This document shows, one piece after another, positions 25,582 through 33,661 of a stretch of DNA of 35,531 nt (its first letter is position 1; the number at the start of each line of letters is the position of its first letter). Below the pieces are notes generated by a model. The model was given only the letters and a program-made list of their open reading frames with translations, ran no database searches and had not been told where the DNA came from. The DNA comes from JBBIRT01 sp037441725 (GTDB lineage Bacteria > Desulfobacterota > BSN033 > UBA1163). The translations under genes and the position numbers were made by a program. The stretch lies in the NCBI GenBank assembly GCA_037441725.1, contig JBBIRT010000012.1:1-35531 (forward strand), given 5' to 3'.

Positions 25582-26278
25582 AATTAAAGACTTATGGGTT
25601 CATTATGGAAGAGCGGAGGCTGTAAAAGGCATTTCAATGGAGGTGGAGGAGAAAAGTATTGTGACTCTAATTGGAGCCAATGGAGCGGGAAAGACGACGG
25701 TCTTAAGAACAATTTCTGGCCTGAAACGGGCAACTTCTGGAGAGATTTGGTATCAGGATAAAAGGATTAATGAATTACCGCCCCATGAAGTGGTCAGGCA
25801 AGGGATTACGCATGTCCCCGAGGGTAGACAGCTTTTCTATAATTTATCAGTGATGGAGAATCTGGAGATGGGAGGATATTTATTAAAAAGGAGAAGTGAT
25901 TTTAAAAAGAATCTTGATTCTATGTTAGATCATTTTCCTCCGTTAAGGGCCAGGATTAAGAATCAGGCGACCGATCTGAGTGGGGGGGAACAGCAAATGG
26001 TCGCCGTGGCTCGGGCCTTAATGTCAAATCCAAGAGTAGTATTGATGGATGAACCCAGTTTGGGCTTATCACCCCTGATGGTCAATGAAGTGGGAGAGAT
26101 TATCACACAGATTAATAAGACTGGGGTAGCCATAATTTTAGTGGAGCAGAACGCAAGGATGGCGCTTCGACTTGCTAAGATTGCCTATGTTTTGGAAGTG
26201 GGAACGATTGCTTTGAAAGGGGAGGCAAAAATAATAGCTAAAGATGAATATGTGACCAAGGCTTATCTGGGGTGTTAA
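25571..26278 (+). CDS. livF: Liv-type ABC transporter ATPase LivF (system 2)
   Basis: 235 residues from the ATG at 25571, which follows GAGGAGAGC. A longer frame (25511) would add an unfamiliar N-terminus read out of livG. Walker A GANGAGKTT, HVPEGRQLFYNLSV, signature LSGGEQQM, Walker B VLMDEPS and switch His region LVEQNA are all present. It completes the second importer, and each Liv system in the window therefore has both ATPases, both permeases and a receptor. Confidence 0.95.
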   Translation: MLIEIKDLWVHYGRAEAVKGISMEVEEKSIVTLIGANGAGKTTVLRTISGLKRATSGEIWYQDKRINELPPHEVVRQGITHVPEGRQLFYNLSVMENLEMGGYLLKRRSDFKKNLDSMLDHFPPLRARIKNQATDLSGGEQQMVAVARALMSNPRVVLMDEPSLGLSPLMVNEVGEIITQINKTGVAIILVEQNARMALRLAKIAYVLEVGTIALKGEAKIIAKDEYVTKAYLGC

Positions 26279-26330
26279 TGGAAGGTGGTTTCTCCCGGAG
26301 ACCTTGCTAATAAAAAAAGGAGATGGTGTG

Positions 26331-26762
26331 ATGAATAGAAAACAATATTTGAAATATATCGACCACTTTAACAACAAAAGGTATGATGCTGTCACAAGCT
26401 ATTTCACGCCAGATATTACGGTGGAGTACTTTACCAACATGTCGAACCCCAAAGAGCCACCCCGAACCCTTTACGGTCCTCAGGAATTTATAGCTTCATA
26501 CAAGGCTCTACATGAACACGTAAGAGAAGTATTGGAACTTCGTGACTTTATGACAGATGGAAACCTGCTGTTTGCCGAGCTCCTCACCGAATTCTACTGC
26601 TTTAAGGATTTTCCAGCAAATTCTTTGATGATGCTTAAAAAGGGTGATGTAAGTGTCATGACGAATTGGGTCCTTTACAACGTGACGAAGGAAGATAAGA
26701 TGAGCAGGATTCGAATAGCCCATTTTAGGATGCACGATCCCAAAGAAGCGAAATTCAAGTGA
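26331..26762 (+). CDS. NTF2-like/SnoaL-like protein
   Basis: 143 residues from the ATG at 26331, which has AAGGAG eight bases upstream (the frame runs back to 26304 without support). The pattern of an N-terminal helix (YLKYIDHFNNKRYDAVTSYFTPDITVEYF) and later strands matches the SnoaL/NTF2 cone fold: small-molecule enzymes (isomerases, cyclases, dehydratases) or binding proteins. It follows livF by 52 bp and precedes the two-domain cupin by 78 bp, so it is probably the first catabolic gene of the second Liv operon. Specific activity unknown. A different SnoaL-like gene is at 28222-28647. Confidence 0.78.
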   Translation: MNRKQYLKYIDHFNNKRYDAVTSYFTPDITVEYFTNMSNPKEPPRTLYGPQEFIASYKALHEHVREVLELRDFMTDGNLLFAELLTEFYCFKDFPANSLMMLKKGDVSVMTNWVLYNVTKEDKMSRIRIAHFRMHDPKEAKFK

Positions 26763-26840
26763 TCAAAGGACCACGAGCTGTATTAGCTGTTATTAAACTC
26801 TGAAAAATCGTTTAGTGAAAATCTCTAAAGGAGGTAAAAA

Positions 26841-27821
26841 ATGGCTAAGAAAGAATATTCCCATTTAGTAAAGCCATTACTGATCCAACAACCACCCGAG
26901 GGGCTTTACGATGAAGCGAGGGTCTGGATGGAAGCGAATGATCTCGAGGGTTTCAATGCACATTTCTCCTATGGATTCTTGAAAAAGCCCTGTACCTGCC
27001 ACCCTATCAAAGGGATGATAGTACACCCATTTGATGAGATTCTGCTTTTTGCAGGCACCGACAACAAGAAAAGTTTTGAATATTTGGGTGCTGAGATATC
27101 CGTTGAGTTAGGTGAAGAGCGTGAAGAGTATATATTTAAAAAACCTACGGTCGTGGTAATTCCAAAGGGAACAGTTCATGGTGCGATCAAAGTACGGAGT
27201 ATTGAAAAGCCTGTAGTCCACTATACCATAGGACTTTCGCCTGAGTACAAGGCTACACCGATTGCTACAGGTTTGTCTTCTTCTATATCAAAAGGTTTTA
27301 AATATGCACGTCTCATCAAACCTCTGGATACCTACATGTCACCTGTAGCTATGCGTGAAAGTATGCGCAATCTTTTTATGGATAAGGAGGCAATGAAACA
27401 ATTTAAGGCGGCAAACCCACACATGAATTTGGAACAGGTAGGTCTTATAGGCCCTGGGAATGCCGATTCCCTTGTATGGCTTTACGGTGATCAGGTTGAA
27501 AATCTGGAGGTTAACTTTACCTGGGGGTATTACACTCAATGTGGCAAGTGGCATAGAGGTGGAGAGGCGCATACTCACCCAGAAGAGGAAATATTAGTTT
27601 TTGTAGGTCTTGATGCCAATGATATTAATTATTTAGGTGCCGAACTGGAGATTGGTATGGGACCAGATTATGAGAGGCACATTTTCAACAAACCCACAGT
27701 CGTTATTTGCCCCAAGGGATTTCCCCATTTGCCACTTATTACCAGGTGGGTTGATAACCCCTATGGCTTCTTCGTCATCTGTCTTAGTGGCGAACACGAT
27801 GCTCCATGGGTAGAAGCATAA
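26841..27821 (+). CDS. Two-domain cupin protein related to the small cupin of system 1
   Basis: 326 residues made of two repeated cupin modules (about 40-140 and 205-320). Each has the pattern HP.(D/E)E(I/E)L.F.G.D...YLGAE...G...(E/D)...F.KPT.V..PKG..H. The same pattern appears once in the 134-residue protein at 4892-5296, so this is a fused duplication of that family. The second module's HTHPEEE (near 239-245) has the better metal site. The first reads CHPIKGMIVHPFDE. A strong AAAGGAGG precedes the ATG. Role unknown, but association with Liv operons twice in one window links it to the imported substrate. Confidence 0.82.
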   Translation: MAKKEYSHLVKPLLIQQPPEGLYDEARVWMEANDLEGFNAHFSYGFLKKPCTCHPIKGMIVHPFDEILLFAGTDNKKSFEYLGAEISVELGEEREEYIFKKPTVVVIPKGTVHGAIKVRSIEKPVVHYTIGLSPEYKATPIATGLSSSISKGFKYARLIKPLDTYMSPVAMRESMRNLFMDKEAMKQFKAANPHMNLEQVGLIGPGNADSLVWLYGDQVENLEVNFTWGYYTQCGKWHRGGEAHTHPEEEILVFVGLDANDINYLGAELEIGMGPDYERHIFNKPTVVICPKGFPHLPLITRWVDNPYGFFVICLSGEHDAPWVEA

Positions 27822-28022
27822 AATCATGTTTATTCGGCTGTCTTTGTTTCTATTAATCAGAGTATAGAATAAATACTATAGATTACTATACGGGAAGGAG
27901 AAATTTGTCATTGACGATTATGGAGATCAAAAAGAAAGAATGGCATGAATGGTGGTAGATGGTTGTCAAAGGAGAAAAGATTCTCAAAAATCTTGAAGAT
28001 TTTTTAAGAGGAGAGATGAGTA

Positions 28023-28181
28023 ATGGATTTAGGCCTATTTTTTCAAATCCTGGTGAATGGCTTAATGAGCGGTGGTATGTATGCCCTGATCGCCTCGGGA
28101 TTCACACTGATCCTTGGGGTCATGCAGATATTTAATTTTGCCCAGGGTGAATTTTATATGTTGGATGCCTTTTTCGCTTAA
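28023..28181 (+). pseudogene. livH: LivH fragment, 52 codons (remnant of a third Liv locus)
   Basis: The ATG at 28023 follows AGAGGAGAG and opens a frame of 52 codons ending in TAA (28179-28181). The residues match the start of LivH: FFQILVNGLMSGGMYALIAS, ILGVMQIFNFAQGEFYM. About 38 of 52 positions agree with the system 2 LivH by eye. After the NFAQGEFYM segment the match ends (LDAFFA, stop) and nothing LivH-like follows before the convergent gene at 28222, so about 80 percent of the gene is gone. A deletion or recombination scar is the likely cause. The ribosome site is intact, so a short peptide could still be made. Confidence 0.85.
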
Positions 28182-28221
28182 ATAACTCTTATCCCTTTAG
28201 TGAACTGAGGGCTGGTGCAAT

Positions 28222-28647
28222 TTATGATTTCATCTTTTCAATCTTTCCCAGTTGGCTAAAAAGACTGTATGTATCTGCAACATCCCAGTGCTCAGCAATC
28301 AATCCCTCCTGAATACGAAACATATCCACGACATCAAAATTGAGGCGATTACCCGTAGGGGGAACATCAAGCCACTCCCCTCCAGTATGGGTCCCTGAGG
28401 TGGTACAATAAATCCATACCTTATCTTCATCGGCAACGATCTGCTTCAAAGTATATCGGAAGTCAGGAATCGCCTTGAAAGTCTTCTTAAAAAAATCTTT
28501 AAACCCAGCCTTCCCCTGTGGCACATCAGGATTGTGTTGAATGTAATCATCTCTCATAAATCGGTCAAGTGTACTTAAGTCGTGATTTACAAAGACTGTT
28601 TCACAAAAATCTTTTACCAATTCCTTATTCTTCTTAGGGTCATTCAT
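28222..28647 (-). CDS. SnoaL-like (ester cyclase type) protein
   Basis: 141 residues with the SnoaL-like pattern: VKDFCETVFVNHDLSTLDRFMRDDYIQHNP, then GKAGFKDFFKKTFKAIPDFRYTLKQIVADEDKVWIYCTTSGTHTGGEW...PPTG, and a final EHWDVADTYSLFSQLG. This is the group annotated as predicted ester cyclases, unrelated in detail to the SnoaL-like protein at 26331. Its start has AAGGAGATGCTAT upstream. It follows the MFS gene by 18 bp in the same direction and is probably co-transcribed. No substrate can be assigned. It is the gene abutting the livH fragment on the right. Confidence 0.85.
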   Translation of the reverse strand: MNDPKKNKELVKDFCETVFVNHDLSTLDRFMRDDYIQHNPDVPQGKAGFKDFFKKTFKAIPDFRYTLKQIVADEDKVWIYCTTSGTHTGGEWLDVPPTGNRLNFDVVDMFRIQEGLIAEHWDVADTYSLFSQLGKIEKMKS

Positions 28648-28665
28648 ATAGCATCTCCTTCTGAA

Positions 28666-30294
28666 TTAAATTTTTAGTTCGAATTGACTCGCATCAGGTT
28701 TGGGGACACGTTCAGCGATGAAGTGATCAATTTTCTTTGGCCTCCCGTCGAGATTGAAAGAATAGACCTTTTCAAGAATGGCCATGTCCGAAACGGTAAA
28801 ACGTTCATGTTGTCGGAGGTGTTCTATCCAGGATTCTACAATAAAAGACTCCCGGTAGCGACTAGGGTCTGCTACATCCCTAAAAAGATGCCATCGGATG
28901 GCTCCATACTTGCGTCTGATGGACTGCATCGCACCCATCACATGGATAAACTCAGGCGCTTTCTCAGGATTGATTCGGTATTCAATGGAAAGCAGCACAG
29001 TCCCTTCTTCCATACCCGGTCGGGTCATCAGGGGGGCAAGGGTCCACTCCCGGGAGGGACTCAAGTCGATCTTTTCACCCGCAATGACTTTATAACGATG
29101 CGTCAAAACCAAACTGATAATAAGGAGCAAACCAGCGGCTGTTAAGGATTCTGGAATTCCGACCTCACCTGCCACAAATCCCCAAAAGGCACTCCCCGTA
29201 GCCTGAGTACCAAAAAAGAGCAAGGCATGGACAGACATCACCCTCCCCAATACCCATGAAGGGGTCACGGATTGAAGGGAGGCCATGAGGGAAGAAAGAA
29301 GGGCAATCCATGAAGCACCGGCAATGAGCATAGCGCAAGAGAGCAATAGAAAGTTCCTGATATGGGCCATTGCAAAAAGTCCAACAGAAAATAAGATCAC
29401 TTCTATAAAAATAAGCTGATGAATCGCAAATCTTTGACGGATGATGGGGAGAATAAAGACTCCCAAGAGGCATCCTCCCCCAAAGATCCCAAGGAGGGCA
29501 CCATAGCCCACAGAGGTCATTCCCATCGATTGTTTTGCAACAATAGGCAAGAGGGCCCACATAGCGCTTGCGCAAATGGAAAATGTTCCTGTATGGATAA
29601 GGGTATTCTTGACCTCTGGAGCATTTCTCACATATCGCATTCCGGTCCGGATCGCTCCAATCAGCCGCTCCTCGGGTAGAGTACTCTTCTGAACCGGACG
29701 TTCCCATGATCCAAAGACAAAGGTAATTCCAAACAAAGAAGCTGCATTGATAAGAAAGGTCCCTCCTGAACCTATGGCTGCCACAACAAACCCTCCCAAC
29801 GTTGGACCAATGCCTCGGGAAACATTAAAGGTTACAGCATTAAGCATGACTGCCTCTGACACTTCTTCACGTGGAACAAGGTCTGGGATGATGGCCTGCC
29901 ATGCAGGTGCACTCAAGGCCATGCCAAAACCCAAAGCGAAGGTGGCTACGAGAAGGAGTGATGGAGTGGTATATCCAAAGACCGTAATAAGGCCCAGAAT
30001 TCCTGAGACGATGATCCTCCAAACCAGAGTGGTGAAGATGAGTCTCTTTCGATCAAAGATATCTGCCAGAGCTCCTGCTGGCAGGGCAAGCAAGGCCATC
30101 GGCAATGCCCCAGCGGTCTGGATCATGGCCACCATGAAAGGAGTGGGAGCAAGGGTTGTCATCAGCCAGGCTGCTCCCACATCGTGCATCCAAACCCCGA
30201 TCATCGAGAAGGAATTCGCAATCCAGAGCCTCCGATAAAAAGGCCTCTGAAGAGGACGCCAGGCTGAAGAAAAGGCATGTGTTTTCTCTGACAT
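28666..30294 (-). CDS. MFS exporter (EntS-like) with C-terminal monooxygenase-like domain
   Basis: 542 residues. Residues about 20-410 contain 10-12 hydrophobic segments and the MFS loop LPAGALADIFDRKRLIF, of the type found in enterobactin-exporter-like MFS_3 proteins. The remaining 130 residues are soluble, and about 435-515 (VLLSIEYRINPEKAPEFIHVMG...WHLFRD...YRESFIVESWIEHLRQHERFT) resemble an ABM-type dimeric alpha-beta barrel. The family is known to carry this tail and its role is unclear. No ribosome site precedes the ATG. TATAAT (30308-30303 on the minus strand) lies 9 bases before it, suggesting a near-leaderless message. Flanked upstream by the flavoprotein gene (110 bp gap). Confidence 0.9.
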   Translation of the reverse strand: MSEKTHAFSSAWRPLQRPFYRRLWIANSFSMIGVWMHDVGAAWLMTTLAPTPFMVAMIQTAGALPMALLALPAGALADIFDRKRLIFTTLVWRIIVSGILGLITVFGYTTPSLLLVATFALGFGMALSAPAWQAIIPDLVPREEVSEAVMLNAVTFNVSRGIGPTLGGFVVAAIGSGGTFLINAASLFGITFVFGSWERPVQKSTLPEERLIGAIRTGMRYVRNAPEVKNTLIHTGTFSICASAMWALLPIVAKQSMGMTSVGYGALLGIFGGGCLLGVFILPIIRQRFAIHQLIFIEVILFSVGLFAMAHIRNFLLLSCAMLIAGASWIALLSSLMASLQSVTPSWVLGRVMSVHALLFFGTQATGSAFWGFVAGEVGIPESLTAAGLLLIISLVLTHRYKVIAGEKIDLSPSREWTLAPLMTRPGMEEGTVLLSIEYRINPEKAPEFIHVMGAMQSIRRKYGAIRWHLFRDVADPSRYRESFIVESWIEHLRQHERFTVSDMAILEKVYSFNLDGRPKKIDHFIAERVPKPDASQFELKI

Positions 30295-30404
30295 GGATTT
30301 CTATTATAACAAAAAACCCGTTTCATTGTTATTCTTCTTTCCCCTAAAAGATATCCATATCTGGACCCTCGCTGGAAAGACCCCTCCTGAAGATCACTAA
30401 ATGA

Positions 30405-31529
30405 TCAGAGAGGGAGAGTGATCACTTTTTCTGTAGGTAAGCATTTATTCACAAGATCTGCGATCTTCATTTTCATTCCTGCAATAAGCATTGGATAGAA
30501 ATCCATATTAGCCGATAAGGCTTCATTTGAAGCAAACCTAACCCTCCGCTTTTTTTCATTCCTCTCTATTTGTTGTTTCATTCGTGCCATCTTTTGGGCA
30601 TAGTGAGAAATCGCCATCGTCCCTGTCTTTTCAGCATTGAGAATGGCTTGGATGGCAAACCGTGCGCTTAAAGCCGCATTGTCCATGCCCACTCCTCGAT
30701 AAGCATCCAATAAACCGGCGGCATCCCCGCAAAGAAGGATATTGTTCTCCCCAAGGTAAACCCCACTTTTCAGGGAAGAAGCAAAACCTTCTCGACGAAC
30801 AACCTCACCCCTGAAATGAAACCTTTTAGACACATACTCATAGAATCTCTCAATATAACCTTTGACAGGCTCGTTCTCTGTTCCTGTACCGATGACCCAT
30901 AAGTTGTCTTTTTTATAGATCCATGCAAACATCATCGGAGCATATTCTTTGATGTTGACCATATAAAGCCCATTGGGATCCAGGTCCCCTTCACCCATGC
31001 AGTAATAGTTTATGGCAGCCCCGGAGGCTTTCGGCAAATAATCCTCAGGGTGAAGTTTTTTCCTGATTCTGGATGACATCCCATCTGCCGCAATGAGATA
31101 ATGGGTGAGGATACTTCTGGATTCTGTACTGCTCTTTAACCGAACTTGGATATCCTTATCTCCCTGCTCGAAATCGATCATTCGAGTTTGATCTTGGAAT
31201 ATAGCCCCAGCCTCTATCGCCAATTCATTTAACCATTGATCAAAAGTAGAACGCCAAAAATTAAAGATTTTCCACTTAGCCTTAAAGGTTTTGTTATTGG
31301 GTGTGATGATATACATATTGTAAATATCGTTCGAACAGAGCTTTTCCTTTGGAATCGGTCGGCCTATGAGTTTCTCAAAGTATTTAAATTGAATTCCCGA
31401 GCATGGTTTATTGCGTGGTGTCTTGGCCTGTTCAACGAATAGACATCTTAATCCCTTTTCAGCGGCCAGACGAGCTGCGATCGAACCTGCAATTCCTCCA
31501 CCAACCACGACCACATCATATCTTTCCAT
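30405..31529 (-). CDS. FAD-dependent oxidoreductase, geranylgeranyl-reductase family
   Basis: 374 residues. N-terminal GGGIAG dinucleotide motif (10-15), FVEQ at the end of beta-2, the KPCSG motif near 41-45 typical of geranylgeranyl reductases, and GDAAGLLDAYRGVGMDNA near 270-287 for the FAD pyrophosphate contact. Family members reduce isoprenoid double bonds or hydroxylate or oxidise other lipophilic or aromatic compounds, so the substrate is open. AGGAGG lies eight bases before the ATG. The upstream region is divergent with the TRAP receptor gene and contains copy 3 of the palindromic operator 61 bp from the start. It probably heads a small operon with the MFS and SnoaL-like genes. Confidence 0.88.
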   Translation of the reverse strand: MERYDVVVVGGGIAGSIAARLAAEKGLRCLFVEQAKTPRNKPCSGIQFKYFEKLIGRPIPKEKLCSNDIYNMYIITPNNKTFKAKWKIFNFWRSTFDQWLNELAIEAGAIFQDQTRMIDFEQGDKDIQVRLKSSTESRSILTHYLIAADGMSSRIRKKLHPEDYLPKASGAAINYYCMGEGDLDPNGLYMVNIKEYAPMMFAWIYKKDNLWVIGTGTENEPVKGYIERFYEYVSKRFHFRGEVVRREGFASSLKSGVYLGENNILLCGDAAGLLDAYRGVGMDNAALSARFAIQAILNAEKTGTMAISHYAQKMARMKQQIERNEKKRRVRFASNEALSANMDFYPMLIAGMKMKIADLVNKCLPTEKVITLPL

Positions 31530-31589
31530 TCTAAGTATCCTCCTAATTTCTTAGAGACTAATTTTATCTCAAAGCCTTCCTCATTCCAA

Positions 31590-31605
31590 TATGATTAAGA
31601 TCATA
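31590..31605. promoter_or_regulatory. FNR/CRP-like palindromic operator, copy 3 (divergent region)
   Basis: TATGAT-TAAG-ATCATA, arms identical to copies 1 and 2. It lies between the flavoprotein gene (start 31529, minus) and the orphan TRAP receptor (start 31712, plus). TAGAAT at 31631-31636 would put the site about 45 bp before a plus-strand start, near the class II position. Confidence 0.7.
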
Positions 31606-31644
31606 GAAGGGATAAAAAAATTATTTTAATTAGAATAAAAATCT

Positions 31645-31676
31645 CTTTCCCCCCTCAAGAGGGAAAGAAGTTTTTT
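31645..31676 (+). terminator. Possible 5'-leader hairpin/attenuator before orphan TRAP receptor
   Basis: CTTTC...CCTC (31645-31656) pairs with GAGGGAAAG (31659-31667) except for about three bulged Cs and a tight loop, then AAGTTTTTT (31671-31676). It has terminator form but sits upstream of the receptor gene and just after the candidate promoter, so it may attenuate or stabilise that message. Confidence 0.35.
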
Positions 31677-31711
31677 AATAGCAAAGATGTAAAGGAAAGG
31701 AGAAAAACTTT

Positions 31712-32761
31712 ATGAAAAAATTATCGATCTTATTATTTTTATGTTCAATGACTTTTTTTGCCCTGAACATCATCTCCTCTGAACCTGCGATGGCCCAAAA
31801 GAAACCCATTGTGATCAGACACGTCATCCCTACCCCTGAAGGGGATTACCCGCAAACCTTTAGGGATAAAGAGATGGCTAAACGATTCAATGAACGGGCG
31901 AAGGGGGAGTATGTGATAGAGGTTTATGCAGGTGGAGCACTTGCAAAGCTCCCTGAATATTTTGATGCAATTAGAATTGGGGCAGTGGAGATGGCATTTT
32001 CCAATTGGGGGATGTTTACCTTCTTAGACCCGAGATTTGGTCTTTTAGAAACTCCCTTTCTATTTAATAACAACCACGCAACCAATGAAGCCTGTAAATC
32101 CTTATTACCTCTCTATGATCAGATCCTGCAGGAGAAATTCAATGCCAAAGGGATAGCCATGATGAACACAGGGGGGCTTGGTTTATGGTCCCAAAAACCA
32201 ATAAAGACCCTCGCTGACTGGAAGGGATTGCTGGTGGCCAGCGTAAGCCCGATTACCTCACAAATGATTAAAGATATTGGAGGATCTCCTGTGACAATTG
32301 TCTTTTTTGAAATCTACGAAGCCTTGGCCAAAAAAACGGTTGATGCCGCTGCTCAAAGCGCCCATGGAGGGGTGGTATTTAATTTCCCAGAAATCTGTAA
32401 ATATTTTACTGCATTTTATAGTATCCCTGCTCCAGCAGGGTATAGTATAAACCTCGATGTATGGAAAAAGATGCCCCCACATATTCAAAAAATTCTTCAA
32501 GAAGAGACAGCCCGCGCTGCAGATTGGATGGGGAAGACTTTAGTAACAGAATTGCCGGAAAGCGACCTGAAGGTATTTAAAGAAAAAGGAGTAACGGTCC
32601 ATTTTCTGCCTAAGGAAGAAAGGGAGAAATGGGCAAAGCAGCTTGAACCCTATAAGGAAAAACAACTTTCAAGCTTTGGTGAGTTGGGTCAGAAGATCAA
32701 GAAGATTGCAGAGGAGATGAATAAAAAATATCCCTATGTCCCTGACAAGGGGATTATCTAA
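31712..32761 (+). CDS. dctP: Orphan TRAP transporter solute-binding protein, DctP family
   Basis: 349 residues, the same length as the receptor at 11187 and similar along the whole chain (shared GGALAKLPEYFDA.RIG.VEMA, LLPLYDQILQEKFN.KG, KKMPP.IQKILQEE, EPYKEKQLSSFG). Signal peptide MKKLSILLFLCSMTFFALN with cleavage near AMAQ. AAAGGAGAAA lies upstream of the ATG. There are no membrane-subunit genes beside it, so it may feed the DctQM pair at 12327-14164 or serve a sensor. It shares the operator palindrome with that operon. The 70-bp gap to the convergent aldolase gene (32762-32831) shows no clear terminator. Confidence 0.93.
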   Translation: MKKLSILLFLCSMTFFALNIISSEPAMAQKKPIVIRHVIPTPEGDYPQTFRDKEMAKRFNERAKGEYVIEVYAGGALAKLPEYFDAIRIGAVEMAFSNWGMFTFLDPRFGLLETPFLFNNNHATNEACKSLLPLYDQILQEKFNAKGIAMMNTGGLGLWSQKPIKTLADWKGLLVASVSPITSQMIKDIGGSPVTIVFFEIYEALAKKTVDAAAQSAHGGVVFNFPEICKYFTAFYSIPAPAGYSINLDVWKKMPPHIQKILQEETARAADWMGKTLVTELPESDLKVFKEKGVTVHFLPKEEREKWAKQLEPYKEKQLSSFGELGQKIKKIAEEMNKKYPYVPDKGII

Positions 32762-32831
32762 GGGGACCCTGTTATGTAAAATTAAGATGAATCATCCTAA
32801 GGAAGAATCGTAAAAAAAAAATAATACCTTT

Positions 32832-33638
32832 TTATCCTCGCATCTCTTTGATGATATTTCGGCACGTCTCATACCAGAAGTGATGGTCTGGGAAATAGAG
32901 TAAAATCTTTGTGCCACCTGCAATGACCGCTTTTGCACTGGCCACATCTGCCTTTGGCCAGGCCATACCCATAATAGGAATATCCGCTTTTTTTGTAATG
33001 GAAAGCACTTTATTGAAAGCCTCCTTGAGAAATGGATGCTGCCAATCGACCCTTTCTCCTGGTTTCGTCAATAAAGAATTTGCAATGTCTGCCAATCCAA
33101 GGCCAATCGCATCTCTTCCCGGTTTTAATAAAGAAATTATTTGTTCTGCTTTTTCGATGGCCTCCATATCTTCAAGGAGTGGAATAAACATAACATTCTT
33201 ATTTGAAAACTCCATGTACTCCTCCCAGGTGTCCTGAGAATAAGAAGCGGCACGAATGGAAGGGCAGATCCCACATTTACCCTCAGGTGGGTATCGCATT
33301 GCGTCCAGGGCCTTTTGGCCATCCTGCTCATTTAGTATATGGGGAACCACAATCCCTAAGGCCCCTGATTCCACCGCAGATCGAATCAGGCTAGGATTAT
33401 TTTCGCTTACCCTTACCAGGGGGGTTAATCCTGAGGCCTCTGCGGCACGAATACAGTTGACCAAAGTCTCTGGATTTACCCTCGAGTGTTCTGTATCAAT
33501 CATGACAAAGTCAAATCCTGTATACCCCACAATCTCAATCAAGTCAGGGTCGTGAGTATACATTTGCATACCAAGAGGAGTAATGTTATTTCTCAAAGCC
33601 TCAAGAATTTTATTCTTTTTGTGTATGAATGTCCCCAT
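32832..33638 (-). CDS. HpcH/HpaI-family class II aldolase
   Basis: 268 residues of the 2,4-dihydroxyhept-2-ene-1,7-dioate aldolase family (PEP-mutase-like TIM barrel). It has the catalytic region FDFVMIDTEHSRV, the VPHILNEQDGQKALDAMRYPPEGKCG segment matching the family's VPxVxxxExAxxxVxAxRYPPxGxRG, the metal Glu in LLEDMEAI and Asp in GLGLADIANSL. It cleaves a 2-oxo-4-hydroxyacid to pyruvate plus an aldehyde, substrate unknown. Start at ATG 33638, after GGAGGGAGGGTTGGTT. The TTG at 33644 is less likely. Last gene of a three-gene operon with the alcohol dehydrogenase, which could act on the aldehyde product. Confidence 0.92.
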   Translation of the reverse strand: MGTFIHKKNKILEALRNNITPLGMQMYTHDPDLIEIVGYTGFDFVMIDTEHSRVNPETLVNCIRAAEASGLTPLVRVSENNPSLIRSAVESGALGIVVPHILNEQDGQKALDAMRYPPEGKCGICPSIRAASYSQDTWEEYMEFSNKNVMFIPLLEDMEAIEKAEQIISLLKPGRDAIGLGLADIANSLLTKPGERVDWQHPFLKEAFNKVLSITKKADIPIMGMAWPKADVASAKAVIAGGTKILLYFPDHHFWYETCRNIIKEMRG

Positions 33639-33661
33639 AACCAACCCTCCCTCCTTTTCCT

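Noticed and set aside
27911..27955. Mini-frame with a good AAGGAG site (TTG start), then an in-frame TAG and a further ATG frame
   Set aside because: A 15-codon peptide has no match I can recognise. Reading through the amber codon (for example as pyrrolysine) would be pure speculation. It is probably decayed sequence near the livH remnant.
28684..30238. Several plus-strand frames of 86-163 codons
   Set aside because: They are antisense shadows of the MFS exporter, whose transmembrane pattern and MFS motif are clear.
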